A stretch of DNA of 64,000 nt from Periconia sp. R9002 (Eukaryota; Ascomycota; Dothideomycetes; Pleosporales; Periconiaceae): the NCBI GenBank assembly GCA_023627715.1, contig JAMAHW010000090.1, positions 1-64,000 on the forward strand. Direction: 5' to 3'. A program made the position numbers and the translations under genes. Under the pieces are notes generated by a model that worked only from the letters and a program-made list of their open reading frames with translations, was not told the DNA's origin and did no database searches. Below, in pieces: positions 13,386 through 24,200 of this stretch (the stretch's first letter is position 1; each line of letters opens with the position of its first letter).

Positions 13386-13889
13386 CTACTTCTTCCCCAA
13401 CTTCCCCAAAAACTCCTTCCCCTTATCCACCAACCCCTTCTCCGCATTCGCACTCCCACTCCCCTGCCTCTCATGCCCCTTGGCGCCCTCCGCAACCCTC
13501 GCCTCCTCGCTCCGTCCCCTTTTCTGCTCCTCCTCCCCAGCAGCCGGCCGCGCGACATTCGCAGCGCCGCCGCGCCCGTAATGATGCGGGCCCTCGTGCT
13601 CGCGGTGCGCGGGCGCCTCGACGTCCTGGCTGGCGCGGGCGATTTCGGGGAAGTTGGGGTCGTTGCGCGCCATGTTGCCTGTGCCGCCGCGCCCGGTTGT
13701 GTAGTGCTCGCCTTTGAGGGTTGGGGTGATGAGGTCTTCGGGGGTGGGTTTGGGGAGCGTGGTTGGGTCGGATTTTTTGATGTTGCCTGTGTGGTGGATG
13801 GGTTAGTGAGGGCAGGAGGGGGGATGGGGGAGGGGAGATGGTGTACCTGCGCCGCCGCGGCCGTGGGAGGAGACGCGGTCTGTTGCCAT
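13386..13889 (-). CDS. Small GRGGxGN-repeat protein (DUF3602-like)
   Basis: Small fungal protein of unknown function. Exons 13847-13889 and 13386-13786 (minus) give 147 aa. It carries three copies of a Gly-Arg-Gly-Gly motif: GRGGAGN at residues 10-16, GRGGTGN at 46-52 and GRGGAAN at 85-91. This spacing is the hallmark of the DUF3602 family. The rest is hydrophilic, rich in Glu, Lys and Ala, and probably disordered, ending in KGKEFLGKLGKK. No signal peptide or membrane segment. The 60-bp intron splits the first repeat, which is restored exactly by splicing. Members of this family are often strongly expressed, but no role is established that I know of. Confidence 0.8.
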
Positions 13890-15714
13890 TTTTTGTTTGG
13901 GGTGGTGGGATTGGAGGTGCGTGCTTGGTACGGTAGAGGAGGGTTAGGGAAGCGGATGCTTTGAAGTGGTATCTGTTTTGGAGGGGAAGTGTGAAGGGGT
14001 ATCGCGCGCCGGAGTGAAAGAAAGACACGACGTCAGTCCGTCTTTATAGAGGAAACCAAGCAATCAAGCAAGGTAACAGAGAAGAAAAAAAAGCGGTCAG
14101 TCAGTCAGCCAACCCAGCCTGCAATAAAAAATAGACAAAGAACCCCCCAGGTATGACGCGACCGACAGGGCGGCAGGCGGCTTTTCTCTTTAGTTAGCAA
14201 GCAAGGAATGGGGACAAGTTGCAGCCGCAAACACGCGCGCGCAGTCACACACAACCCACCCACCCCCTCACTAGGTTATAGTCGTTCAATCTCTGACGGG
14301 TTCTTTCCATGGTTTACCAGTGTCCCCACAAGGCTTTTTAGTCCAGCGTGACCCAGGGGCCTCGGCGGCCCATCTCAGATACTAGCCCTGATCTTCTCTC
14401 GGATTTTCTACCCCACCGCCCAACGAACGGTGCTTCTAGGCATCCAAACTCTTTTCAAAAGAAAAACTACGCTCGCATCTCTTCTTCTTCGCTTGAAAAG
14501 GAGGGGGAAGCCAACGTGCGTCGGACACCGTAATACACTGTTGTCATATGCGGTGTATGCTGCGTGCGGAATATCCATTAGCTAATGTGAAAGGCGACGC
14601 GAGCGGGGTGATGGGATGGGAAATGGAGGGATTGGGTGCACATGGCTTGTCATTGCCTTGTGGTTCGTGTTTGGACGGAATCGCGACGGGCTGGTGAGGT
14701 GATCCTGCTGCTGCTTGGGAGGTCTTGGTTTCTTGCACATGTTGAGAGATACGAGGAGGATGGATGGATTGTTTCCCTCGAGCGGGTTTTGATGTTTTGT
14801 GTAGGGAAAAAAGCAAAGAGGTTCGATGCGCCAGCGAATCATGGGGCGGCGGAGGTGCCGGGGGGTTCAGATGCAAGGCACGAAGCAGATCATGGTGGGG
14901 TAAGATCGGGCGTAAGTTATTAGCTATTGATGGGAAAGTGGCACCTATATTGGAGGTGCACTTTTTCGCAATTCATACATCAAAAAATAATATCAGGGTT
15001 ATAGAATTGTTGAACACTTGCCGAGGGAGGTATCGCTATCATGACTCGTCGAGATACGGTAACCTACAAATGTGCTGTCCAGATAACTGACCACTTCACA
15101 CATACATATGTATTCATGTACCTAGAGGATGTAGCACATATATCACGTTTACAAACTGGGTAAAATGCAAACTGGGGGGTGACAGTACATTATCAGCATC
15201 TCAAAATGTCAACCTATATGGCATTGATCTCACTCGCAGACAACTCTGTACCCCGCAATATTCAACTTATACAATCGTCAACGTCGTTCTATCTATCCAA
15301 CAACTCACGAGTTCTACCGTTAGACACTTACATAGATATATATAATGACGACCCCATGTCTGCAACTACTTTTGAACATGAATTAGGAAAGAGTAATTGC
15401 TTAATTTCGAGGTGTACGTACTCTGTTCCAAATAGCGGGTGTCTGAGTATTATGTACATGTATCGCAGCAGAAAAGCATTGTTTCATTCGAAGGTACCAC
15501 CGGACGCCTATTTATCCCAAACGCAACTCCAACATGAACATCGTAGCTTTGGCTTGGGAGCCTTCGATTGCCAAGTCTTCAAAGTCGATTGCCTTCTTCC
15601 AATGTGCGAATGCCCCTGTAGAATGCATACTGTGGGGGCGATTGGTATACTCGGGTCCCTTAACGAGATCAATCGATACCTCAACATTTCATCGCTCCTT
15701 CTCTCTACACAAAC
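13890..15714. other. Long intergenic region with a MITE copy
   Basis: 1.8 kb between divergent genes. It contains the MITE-like element at 15149-15252. A 194-codon open frame at 15179-15763 overlaps that element and the next gene's leader, and has no family features, so I do not call it. The remainder is promoter for the DUF3602-like gene on the left and for the Ecm33-like gene on the right. Confidence 0.5.
15149..15252. mobile_element. MITE-like element, copy A
   Basis: About 104 bp, similar to copies at 20202-20302 and 43952-44060. Shared landmarks in order are a TTACAAA-type left end, an ATGCAAACT block, ACAGTACATTATCAGCATCT, a central near-palindrome, and GACAACTCTGTACC at the right end. 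The ends are imperfect inverted repeats (TACAAACT against TACAGAGT). It has no coding capacity, so it would be non-autonomous. Confidence 0.6.
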
Positions 15715-17354
15715 ATGCGTAAACACTGTTCGAGCATGCACGCGACTGCTCTTCTGTACGTGATAGGGCTATTTTTCGCGGGCGTGCTATCGCAAACGCC
15801 AACGCAAAGTATGTCCATGCATTCGAAGTTTTTTCTTCCTTGCGATCAAAGGTTATAGCGATCCTCTACTCACAGCGACGTAGACTGCACCGGAAATGTC
15901 ACAATCTCTACAATCCCACAAATGACGAGTATAGCAAAGTGTGTGACCTACAGTGGCTACGTTACGGCCTCAATCCCCATAACCGAACGCACTGCGACCA
16001 GAAAGGCGGTGGAGACCCTGAAATCAATCAACTTCGACGGTCTGGAGAAGATAACCGGCGGAATCGAAATAAACGAAATGCCCGGATACGCGGATTTCTC
16101 CAGCAACACGCTGCGCGAAGCAGACAACCTAACGATATTCTTCAGAGACCTCGACGAGTTTCGCATGCCCAAGCTTCAGTATGCCCGAGTTTTGAACTTC
16201 ACGGAGGCCAGGAACCTGGTTCTACTAGAGCTGCATCCCCAACTTAATGTTTCCGAGCTGTATATTGCAGGCGTGTACACCGACACAAGGCGGTACCCCA
16301 TCAACACCGCCGAGAAAATCACGCTCGATATTACCGGGCCTGCGCAATTCATCATCCAGGTCGAGAAGGCGGGGAATATAAGCATTGCGGATACGTGGTA
16401 CTCAAAGACGGCGGCTGTGTCGTTCCCGAAGTTGACGTCCTTGAGGGACCTTAATTGTACTTACTGCTCCGACTTATCTTTTCCGTTGCTTTCTAGCGTC
16501 AATGGTTCGCTGTCTGTTCTGGAAAGCAGGATGAAGACCGAGTTCCCGAATTTGACCCACGTGGAGGGTGAGTTGGTGCTTCGTGATTCAGTGATGGACA
16601 AGTTGAGTTTTCCGCGGCTGGAGCGAGCGGGGAGGCTGGAAATTTCGAATCTTTCGGGGATTGGAGGAGTGACGGATAAGAATTTCCATTCTCTGAGCGC
16701 TGTGGAAAAGGATGTAAACATTACCGGGGCGTTTGATAGGTAAGTTTGTTTTGCATCAAGAGTTTTCTTGCCAATCCCTATAAAATCCATGAATACTCCA
16801 GGAACCGATTCAATCCTTCCATGAGGAAGAACTAACATGACCCCAAAAGTATCGAACTCCCCAACCTCAAATCCGTAGGCGCTCTTTCCGTGCTTTCAAC
16901 ATCCGACAAAATGACATGCACCACCTTCGACAAACTGCAATCCTCAGGAAACATAAAAGGAACATACGTCTGCAACGGGACCCACACACCAGACTCCGTT
17001 CTTTCTTCGGGCGCAAAAGCAGGAATAGGCGTCAGTGTTGCTATAGCGGTCTCGGGCTTAATCGCTGTAACTGTGTTTTGCGTCATACGACGGAAAAGAA
17101 AGATTTCGAAGTCTTCATCGACGGACGACCGTAATTATGGAAAGGCGGAGATAGATGGGGCTGAGAAGGCGTGGACGGAGATGGATGGTAGCAGTAAGGT
17201 ACTGGAGGTAGGGGAGCGTGGGATTACGACATCGGAAATGCCGGGTGTCGGCGGAGGAGCGCATGAGGTTCCGGGGGGTGCTGTTACCTATGTAGAGTTG
17301 CCGGGAGATCATGGGGTAAGTGAGGCGGAGGGGAAGGGAGTAAAAGGTGGATAG
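15715..17354 (+). CDS. Ecm33-like single-pass membrane protein
   Basis: Predicted cell-surface protein with an Ecm33/Sps2-type leucine-rich ectodomain but a transmembrane anchor. Exons 15715-15808, 15884-16739 and 16850-17354 give 484 aa. A signal peptide (about residues 1-26, ending near GVLSQ) is followed by an ectodomain with many N-glycosylation sequons and short beta-strand repeats of the pattern FPxLTxLxxL. One hydrophobic segment (about 375-396) is followed by RRKRK, so the roughly 85-residue tail should be cytoplasmic. Typical Ecm33 proteins end in a GPI signal instead, so this layout is receptor-like. The first junction creates an NCT sequon and the Cys-rich start of the domain. Ligand and pathway are unknown. 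Confidence 0.75.
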
Positions 17355-17837
17355 ATCTGGCATATAATGTGTAGTATTAGACATTTTAAACAGTGCAGAG
17401 TACTAGATACCTATGATAAAATAATCACGATAACAGTAAAATATCGAAGTCGGGAATTCCGTGCACGAATTGCAAGGGGAGCGTTCCGCCGTTTCTGGTA
17501 TTGATGTAATTGAAACCAGATCCAACGTTGTAGTTTTGCTGTTACATAAATATCCCATAGCGTTACAGCAGTATCCATGTCATCACCTCATCGCAGCATG
17601 TGTGTGTACGAATCGATTCAATTGCGGTAGTGGGCACGAGCTACCCTAGTGTTGTAAGGTGTGAGTTGTCACTAAGTGACGAAAAAAAGGACAATTCCTT
17701 TGCCCAACGTGTGAACACTAGGGCCGGCTAAGTCTAAATACAAAAATCTGAAAATCCGAAAATCCAAAGAAATCTAAAACTAAAATCCAAAAATCCAAAG
17801 TCTAAAATCGAAAGTCTAGAATCTAAAAATCCAAAAT
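17355..17837. other. Intergenic with inverted-repeat element and A-rich tract
   Basis: Holds a short foldback element (17644-17723) and the start of a degenerate AAAATCC repeat tract (about 17731-17856). That tract runs into the 3' end of the next minus-strand gene. No coding sequence. Confidence 0.55.
17644..17723. mobile_element. 80-bp foldback (MITE-like) element
   Basis: Perfect 10-bp terminal inverted repeats, CCCTAGTGTT at 17644-17653 and AACACTAGGG at 17714-17723. An internal palindrome GTCACTAAGTGAC lies near 17668-17680. GCTA occurs just left of the element and again 3 bp to its right, so a target duplication is suggestive but not exact. Only one copy is seen in this window. Confidence 0.4.
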
Positions 17838-17856
17838 TCAAAATGAGAAATCTAAG
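17731..17856. repeat. Degenerate AAAATCC / AAAATCTAAA tract
   Basis: About 125 bp of diverged short units (AAAATCC, AAAATCTA, AAAGTCTA), about 10-12 bp each, strongly A-rich on the plus strand. The stop codon of the minus-strand gene (17838) lies inside it. Confidence 0.75.
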
Positions 17857-19041
17857 CTGGTAGGAGAAGGTGGGCGGGTAGCTAAAAATCTGGTGATTTC
17901 AAAGGCTATGAGCGTGCGGTGAGGTGATATGAACCTAGAGGAGAAGAAGCTGAAGGAGAAGAAGCCATAGGAGAATGAGGACACTACATATATAGCTAGT
18001 AGCTTGCCCTCTATTGTTTGCTGTTGATTGCTCTTCTCTGACATGGACACAATCATCCTATGCCGCCGCTTCCATACCATTAGTAGATTGGCTTCATCGT
18101 GTTGACCTTCTGGAATGAAGAAAAATGATTGATCCTTGCGAACTTCAAACGATGCATTCTCAATCGCATGATCCGGTGTCAATGCTGGCTGAATTGAACT
18201 GGTGTTAAGACGAATGACCAACGACGATGAGTCGCCGATTTGACGCTTGCCTTCGATTTCGTGCCCCTGATTTTCCGGTGGCTCTGGCCATATTGTGTCC
18301 CAGGGCTTCCAGCCTTGCCTCCTGTATTCTTTGAGAACAGCCTGAGATCTCAAGTCATAATCCATCTCTTTCAGAAAGTAGGGCATGTGGTTGATGAGAC
18401 TGTGTCTAGGGAAGACCGAATACGCTTTATTCCAAGTGATAATGTTGACGCACGCAGTGGTACATGCGGACTTGAGTAATGCATAGACTGGAGGGTCATG
18501 TGTAAATATAATTCGAAGTTCCATGCCTGGACGTGCCCTGTTAACAAGAATAATACGCTTTCGGACCTGCAGGAAGGGATCAGTAGTAGGCCGATGAGTT
18601 GAACTCTCTTTAGTTACTCACCGGTTCGTCAACAAATTCTTCCTCCCTAATTGTCACATAACCTTCTTCTTTTCGAATGTAGTTGGTGAAATCCATGGCA
18701 TGATTCCCGTTTTTGATGAATACGTCCAGATTTGGAACTTTCTGATTGTCAATGCTAATGAAATTGAGGGCAAACATCCCCGAAATCAAAGCGTCGTATT
18801 TCCCCAATAGAGATCGAAACGCATCAGGGAAGGCCATAAAATTGCTTAACCGTTTGTTGATATTGTAGTGACTCTTCTGCAGACGTTCCTTTAGTCCATA
18901 GAATGCCCTGTTTACTTGGAACAGCGCGTGAAGCCCGGCGAAGCCCAAGTGCAAAGCGATTATGTCCAATATGGGACTGAATCGCAAGCTAAACAACTCT
19001 ACGAGTTTGGATTGTGGTTGGCATTCCCCGTTGGAAGTCAT
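17838..19041 (-). CDS. Fungal-specific protein, possibly nucleotidyltransferase-fold
   Basis: Function unknown. Exons 18622-19041 and 17838-18566 (minus) give 382 aa; the junction joins DEP to VRKR. A segment GKYDALISGMFALNF followed by NLDVFIKNGN (about residues 75-112) has the order G-(S/A)-L then x-D-L-D-x-F. I associate this with a family of fungal proteins that resemble nucleotidyltransferase domains, although one usual Asp is Asn here. A second block (TTACVNIITWNKAYSVFPRHSL) matches the later part of the same family from memory. The last 60 or so residues are Phe/Ser-rich, look non-conserved, and end inside the A-rich repeat tract, so the original C-terminus may be lost or altered. Catalytic activity is doubtful. 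Confidence 0.55.
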
Positions 19042-19504
19042 CGTGTGTAATATTGGTTCGTTGCGTTTTGCGACTGTGTGCAGGAGGTGTAAATAACAGA
19101 TAGATGCGTCTCACATACGCTTGACGTGCCGTATATGTATGACTGTAAGGAACTTGGAGGATGGGTGTGGAAATGCTTTTATATGTTCGGCGGCTCGCAT
19201 CGATGAGTACAGTCATCATTGACCACACAGGTGGGCCGCTGGTTACGAACAACAAGTAAATAATCTGAACTAGTTAGTGGATGGCGGAAGTTAGATGGTA
19301 AAATCGAACTTGAAAATATAGCTACATAAATTCGTATAGCACATATCTCACCCTGGTTGTACGATTGGTAGGCAAAGAGTTACCTGTGTGTCCGTCCTAG
19401 GCGAGAACGTCACCTTGAGTTTTTTTTTTCTGTCCGCGTCGATACCAAGAGTCATAATACTCAGCGATGATTCATTCTTATATTTCGTGCGATTGGTAGA
19501 TGCA
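19042..19504. other. Intergenic
   Basis: 460 bp between two minus-strand genes. It is AT-rich with no recognisable gene; it should hold the promoter of the unknown protein and the 3' flank of the aldolase gene. Confidence 0.5.
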
Positions 19505-21069
19505 TTAACAAGACCCTTCCAACTCCCGCTCCGACGCCATCAACTTCTGTAACTCCGGTTTCGAAAAAATATGCTCTACACTCGCGAAACCCATAGGAAG
19601 AAGAGGTCTTCGGGGATTGGCACTGTAGCCAAACTGATTATTGAGTATCGCCTTCATTCCCGAGATCCCAATCCCCTGCACATCTCCATCTGCGAGGCTT
19701 ATCAGATCCTGGAGCTTCTGCGCTTCGTCGTGTTTCTCCCAGGACCCGCGGGATTCTTCGCACAAAGTCCATAGCTTCACGCAAGTGCGCTATACGTAAT
19801 ACATCAGCGGGGATGAAGTGATTATCACCATGCATGGTCCTCCTTACCGGGATGAAGTTGGAGATTGCAGTGATGGCGCCCGAAGCTCGAGCGGATACGC
19901 TAGCGAGTAGGATGTCGATGAATCCATCGATGGCACTGAAATAAGGCATTTCTAGTCCTTCTACTCGATCTTGGTAACTTCTTGGATATGCTTTTGGGAA
20001 GGCTGGGTCTGCAAACGCGGCGGTGATTCGTGTTATCTTGGCCACATTTGCACAACTAAAGGTGTCAGTCATGATAGCCATTCTCTGTTCATTCCTACTT
20101 AGCGCAGTCGTCACTTACGTGAATTTCATTCCGCAGATATTTGGAGCGGCTTTAACTAAGTCGATAACAAAATTCGAATCCATGTCTATACCTATATCGG
20201 GGGTACAAAGTTAGTTAAATGCAACTAGGGTGGTTACAGTACATTATCAGTGTCTTAATACGCCACGCCACGTGGTGTCTCGATAACAAACGACTCTGTA
20301 CCTAGAGTTAAACATACCGGATGACACAGCTGGAAAGTTGTACGCGATTCTAAATGATGGCCTTGTCAGTAAAAAAAACTATCTGATGATGGCAAAGGTG
20401 TACAAACACTGGGACTGGTGATGCTTCGCTGATATCAACGTAATACTGTTTGATGGCACGCATACCATCCGCCTTCAAAGCACCAGCATAGTATCCAGGA
20501 GGTATAACCATGACAAAATCTGCACCAGCCTCTGCCGCGGATCTGGCCAAAGCAATAGTCTCTCTCGTTGATGGTGCGCCTACACCTGCGATGACCTAGG
20601 ACATTGGTTGCAAGTCAGCTCGAGTAAATTAGGATGTACATTCTATACTCATGTCTAAACTTACAGGCATATTTTGCGTGGTAGCTGAAGCATCTAGAAC
20701 GCTTCGTGTCGCCGCGATAAGTACGCTTCTTTCGTTGGCAGACTATTTGGACATGAACACGCCGATCTTCTATTCAAAAAAGAATATGGAACTGACCAAA
20801 TGGCAAGCTTCACCCATTGTCCCTGTAGGCACTGGGATCGTACCTGCTTTTGCGACGTCTATGCACCATTAGGACTGTGCTAGGGATATCGAGACTTTGA
20901 ATTGGTACCAACATTCAACATGTTTCTTAAATGCAGCAATATCCAACTCCTCACTATCGGTGAAAAATGTAGGTACAGCGGTGTAAACGCCGCGCGGCAG
21001 AGATCTCATATTGAATCGACTTGGGAATGTGGGATACTTGGGCAGCCTCCATGTTTTTCTAGGTTTCAA
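19505..21069 (-). CDS. DapA/HOGA-family class I aldolase, eight exons
   Basis: Member of the dihydrodipicolinate synthase / N-acetylneuraminate lyase superfamily, which cleave or form 2-oxo acids through a Schiff base. Eight exons (minus) join in frame: 20913-21069, 20858-20797, 20742-20665, 20595-20408, 20349-20318, 20191-20119, 20055-19848 and 19789-19505, giving 360 aa. Active-site elements are present: GTMGE at 65-69, Tyr165 in AYNFP and the Schiff-base Lys195 in GMKFT. Fungi have no diaminopimelate pathway, so a 4-hydroxy-2-oxoglutarate or sugar-acid aldolase role is likelier. Met21 (21009) is an alternative start. Seven introns in 1.6 kb is dense; the fifth contains MITE copy B. Donor GTTGGT in the first intron and GTTTGT in the fourth are weak but restore conserved motifs. 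Confidence 0.8.
20202..20302. mobile_element. MITE-like element, copy B, inside an intron
   Basis: 101 bp with 10-bp terminal inverted repeats GGTACAAAGT (20202-20211) and ACTCTGTACC (20293-20302), matching at nine of ten positions, and a central CCACGTGG palindrome. It fills most of the 126-bp intron 20192-20317 of the aldolase gene and leaves both splice sites intact. It is similar to copies A and C. Confidence 0.65.
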
Positions 21070-22796
21070 TTCTTCTTAATCAATGTTAGCACTTGAAATG
21101 ATACTTTGTCATGGGGCTCACAGCACAGGTTACGTGGAGACACATGTTCTGGCTGATACGCTATCGGCCCCACAGCGCGGCGAAGATAACAGCTACTAAC
21201 GGTGAAGATACAGTAACGGCGGCGAAGAGAGCGGCGAAGATAAGCGATGATTACCCTCGTCTGTTATTCCCTCCGAGAGCGATGGAAATACGCAGTAAGA
21301 GGTTGATATCTACTCTTGCGCATCCGAACATGGGCCATTGTCTTTGTTGGGAGTCGGGGCAGCATGACTTGTGGAAACATTAGACGCATGCACAAAATAT
21401 GTGATGATCGATCGATTGACCGACACAGACGAATTGCGTACCCAGGATTTCGCAAGCCTACCCTAAAACCTAAAACCTAAAAATATATTCGTGGGGTTCG
21501 AAAGCCTTGCGATCCATCATATTGGGATAATTATTTTGTAGATCTACCTTGCATTTAAGTTATCTCTTACCTCAGACGATGCACGAATATCCCAAAACTC
21601 AACACTTATGTATGAGCTAGGAAGGGAATTATCTGATATTGAAGTTGAAACATTATAATTTGCCAATCAATTCTCCTTTCGTTATTGAGAATCTCAAGCC
21701 AATAAGGGAAGAAATCAATAAGCGCCAGGGACGTCGAAGAGGCGTCTAAACAGTATATACTTTTTTTACGAACTCGTTTTCGTGTATCCGAAAACGATTG
21801 GATTGACAGAATGAAGGTGACAGCAACAGACAGTAGTGTGCAAATTACCCTAAAAATGCTGCACTGCACGCGGGAGACGTGATGGTTCTCTAAAACCACA
21901 AATGGGACACACTCTTGAATACAAGCCTTTTGAGTACATTGCAGTGTACTGTATGTTATTCCACAAACTATGCCATTGTTCTCAACTCAATCTTGCCCGT
22001 GGCAGCTTTATCACCATCTTTTGGAAATGTAAATGCGTCTGAATTAGTTATTTTCTGTGGCAGCAAAGATTTAACCGCCGAGCGAAAACTTGAAACAAGA
22101 CTCGCATTAGCACTCAACGCTGACATTGGCACCGAACGTGGGATGCATACCAGCATGCATTTTACACGCGCGGTATAAATGATTTGCTACAAAGCCGCGT
22201 CGAGTCGGACCAGCGATTGGCAGGCGCTATTGATGTTCACGAACTTTTGGAGCCATGCTGGAGTGGATCCTAAGAAAGCCCAAGCATAATTCTTCCATCC
22301 AGGGACCCTCCGCTAAAAAGATTAGAGTTATGGAATACGGAGCTGCAGCTGGACGGGATGCCGTCACAGCCAGGCCCCGTTCCAAGGCACAAGTCAGTGC
22401 CAGGCCGAGGGTTGCGGTGGCTGGGGGCCATATTGGGTTTGATCACGCCTCAACCGCCCACTTTGTCAGCTCTCTCATCCTCTCGTATATATTTGAGCTC
22501 CCTCAGCCTGCTCGTTCCTGGAGGCTGTGGCATCTGCTACTCGCCCGTTCCATCCTCAGGCCGAACTTCGACGTGAACAGCTTGTCGGCGCAAGATTGAA
22601 GCGATTGGTTCTTCACACCGACACTCCATCCGTACGTGTATATATAGAACCATCCTCGCAAACCCCACACCGGGAACATCACCACAGATCGAACGGATCG
22701 GCGCACGAATCACAGCCTGATCGCATTTCCATCTCAAATCTCTCCACAACAAAACAACATTTACATCCCCAAAGACAAACCCTTCGATCCAGCACC
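21070..22796. other. Intergenic, 1.7 kb
   Basis: No gene that I can support. A telomere-like (CCTAAAA)3 run lies at 21461-21484. The right part is the promoter of the next gene, with TATATATAG at 22639-22647, about 150 bp upstream of its ATG, and a CT-rich leader. Short open frames have no family features. Confidence 0.5.
21461..21484. repeat. Short (CCTAAAA)n run
   Basis: CCCTAAAACCTAAAACCTAA plus a few A residues: three CCTAAAA units. It resembles but does not equal the TTAGGG telomere repeat; a short interstitial repeat. Confidence 0.5.
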
Positions 22797-23402
22797 ATGT
22801 GTCTTGTCAAAGTGCGACCAGAAGAAGAGGTGGTGATACCATACCGCCGCGTAGTAGCTGTACGCCGCGACCCATCCCCGCGGCGGCGCGCCTCACACCA
22901 CTCCGTCCGCCGCGTCTCCCGCACACAAGTCATCCAGGAGTCGCCTCGTCCATCAGCCTCGTACGTAGCCGTCCCAGCACCCAAACCCCTCGCGATCCCG
23001 GCGCCACAGCCCGCGCCCGTCTTCTACGAACAACCCCCTCCCCCACCTCCTCCGATCCAACACCACCACCAGGAGCGCGCGCACTACGTCGAAGTCACTC
23101 CGCATAGCCCGCGCAGTTCGTACAGTAGCCACTCTCCCAGTCGCGCAAGCGATTACGTGGTTCACGAGCGCGAGTACAGAAGGCAGCTTAGAGATTACAG
23201 TCCAGAAAGGAGCCCCAGATATGAACACTTCCGGTATGTGGAGGGTCCCGAGAGTGAGATTTACGAGCGGAGAAGGAGCAGGAGTCGGGTTAGGGAAAGG
23301 AGTCTCAGTCGTGGGCCTGCGGATTATGGCGAGAGGGTTACGAGGGAGAGGGTCAGTGTGCATGTTGGGGACGGAAGGAGGAGTCGGGATTATTATCATT
23401 AG
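22797..23402 (+). CDS. Small Arg/Ser/Tyr-rich protein, unknown
   Basis: Single-exon frame of 201 aa starting at ATG 22797 (context AGCACC), behind a TATA box and CT-rich leader. The N-terminus MCLVKVRPEEEVVIPYRR looks like a recurring fungal start that I half recognise but cannot name. The middle is Pro-rich with a poly-Pro run near residues 80-90, followed by HHH. The C-terminal half is rich in Arg, Ser, Tyr and Glu with RSRSRVRERS-like stretches and ends in RRSRDYYH. It is probably disordered; the Arg/Ser content resembles RNA-binding or nuclear-speckle proteins, but no folded domain is visible. Codon usage favours C at third positions, which supports coding. Function unknown. Confidence 0.65.
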   Translation: MCLVKVRPEEEVVIPYRRVVAVRRDPSPRRRASHHSVRRVSRTQVIQESPRPSASYVAVPAPKPLAIPAPQPAPVFYEQPPPPPPPIQHHHQERAHYVEVTPHSPRSSYSSHSPSRASDYVVHEREYRRQLRDYSPERSPRYEHFRYVEGPESEIYERRRSRSRVRERSLSRGPADYGERVTRERVSVHVGDGRRSRDYYH

Positions 23403-24200
23403 GACCGTATAGAAGAGGGGATTTTGTGAGGGTTTGTTTGGCATGAGCGAGGCGTTGGGCATGCTTGATGAATTGATGATTTATGCCGACGTCTATTTAC
23501 GTACATACGTGTGTCTTTCTGTATGGCTTCAGATTTGATCAGTTGTAGTCCTTTTTCTTCATTTGCTCATTTTTTATTTTTCGGTAGTCAGTGTTTCCTG
23601 AACGGTTACAATCAATCTTGTTTACTTTTCCCGGCAACAAATAAATAGACAAATATATACTCGAAGCTAGCGTTAGCTTATGATGTCAGTTGAAGTGTCT
23701 TGTTCGCGCGCGCGGATGCGTAAACCAACCCCAGATGTAGCCCTGAATAGTACGCGAGGGGCACAATCTGAGAAATTTCCAGCTAGAGACCGAAACTTTA
23801 TTCCAACCTATTCACCTGATACTAGCCCCTAGCGCAATGAGACCAAGGAACTCGTAAAGGCACATTCAATGCTGATCAGGTAGCCAAATAATCTTTGTCA
23901 GCGACACGCACACGCGTGGAAAGTGATCATCTTTTGACAATCACTGTGAAACCAGGACGAATCAGCCCTCCTCCCACATGCTCCTCGCATGCACAAAGCT
24001 GAACCCGCACGTGCTTGCATATTCATACCTTCACATCCCACTACCAGACCAAGAAGAAGAAAAAAAGCAACCACGCTGAACACCCCATCGCTGCCCAACC
24101 CTCGAACCTTCTCGGTCCTGCTGCTCGGGCGCCGGCCGGTCATGCCTGAACTGACCTCTCCTCTCTCCTCCGACCACATTGTCCGCACTCGCCGCCGACA
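23403..24200. other. Intergenic, 0.8 kb
   Basis: 3' flank of the Arg/Ser-rich gene and promoter of the phosphatase gene. I see no gene or repeat in it. Confidence 0.5.

Noticed and set aside
15179..15763. 194-codon open frame on the plus strand
   Set aside because: It overlaps MITE copy A and the leader and signal-peptide exon of the Ecm33-like gene in another frame.
20859..20912. In-frame stop that suggests an aldolase pseudogene
   Set aside because: A 54-bp intron with a GTTGGT donor, CTAAT branch and TAG acceptor removes the stop and restores HVEYVAKAG, so the gene can be intact.
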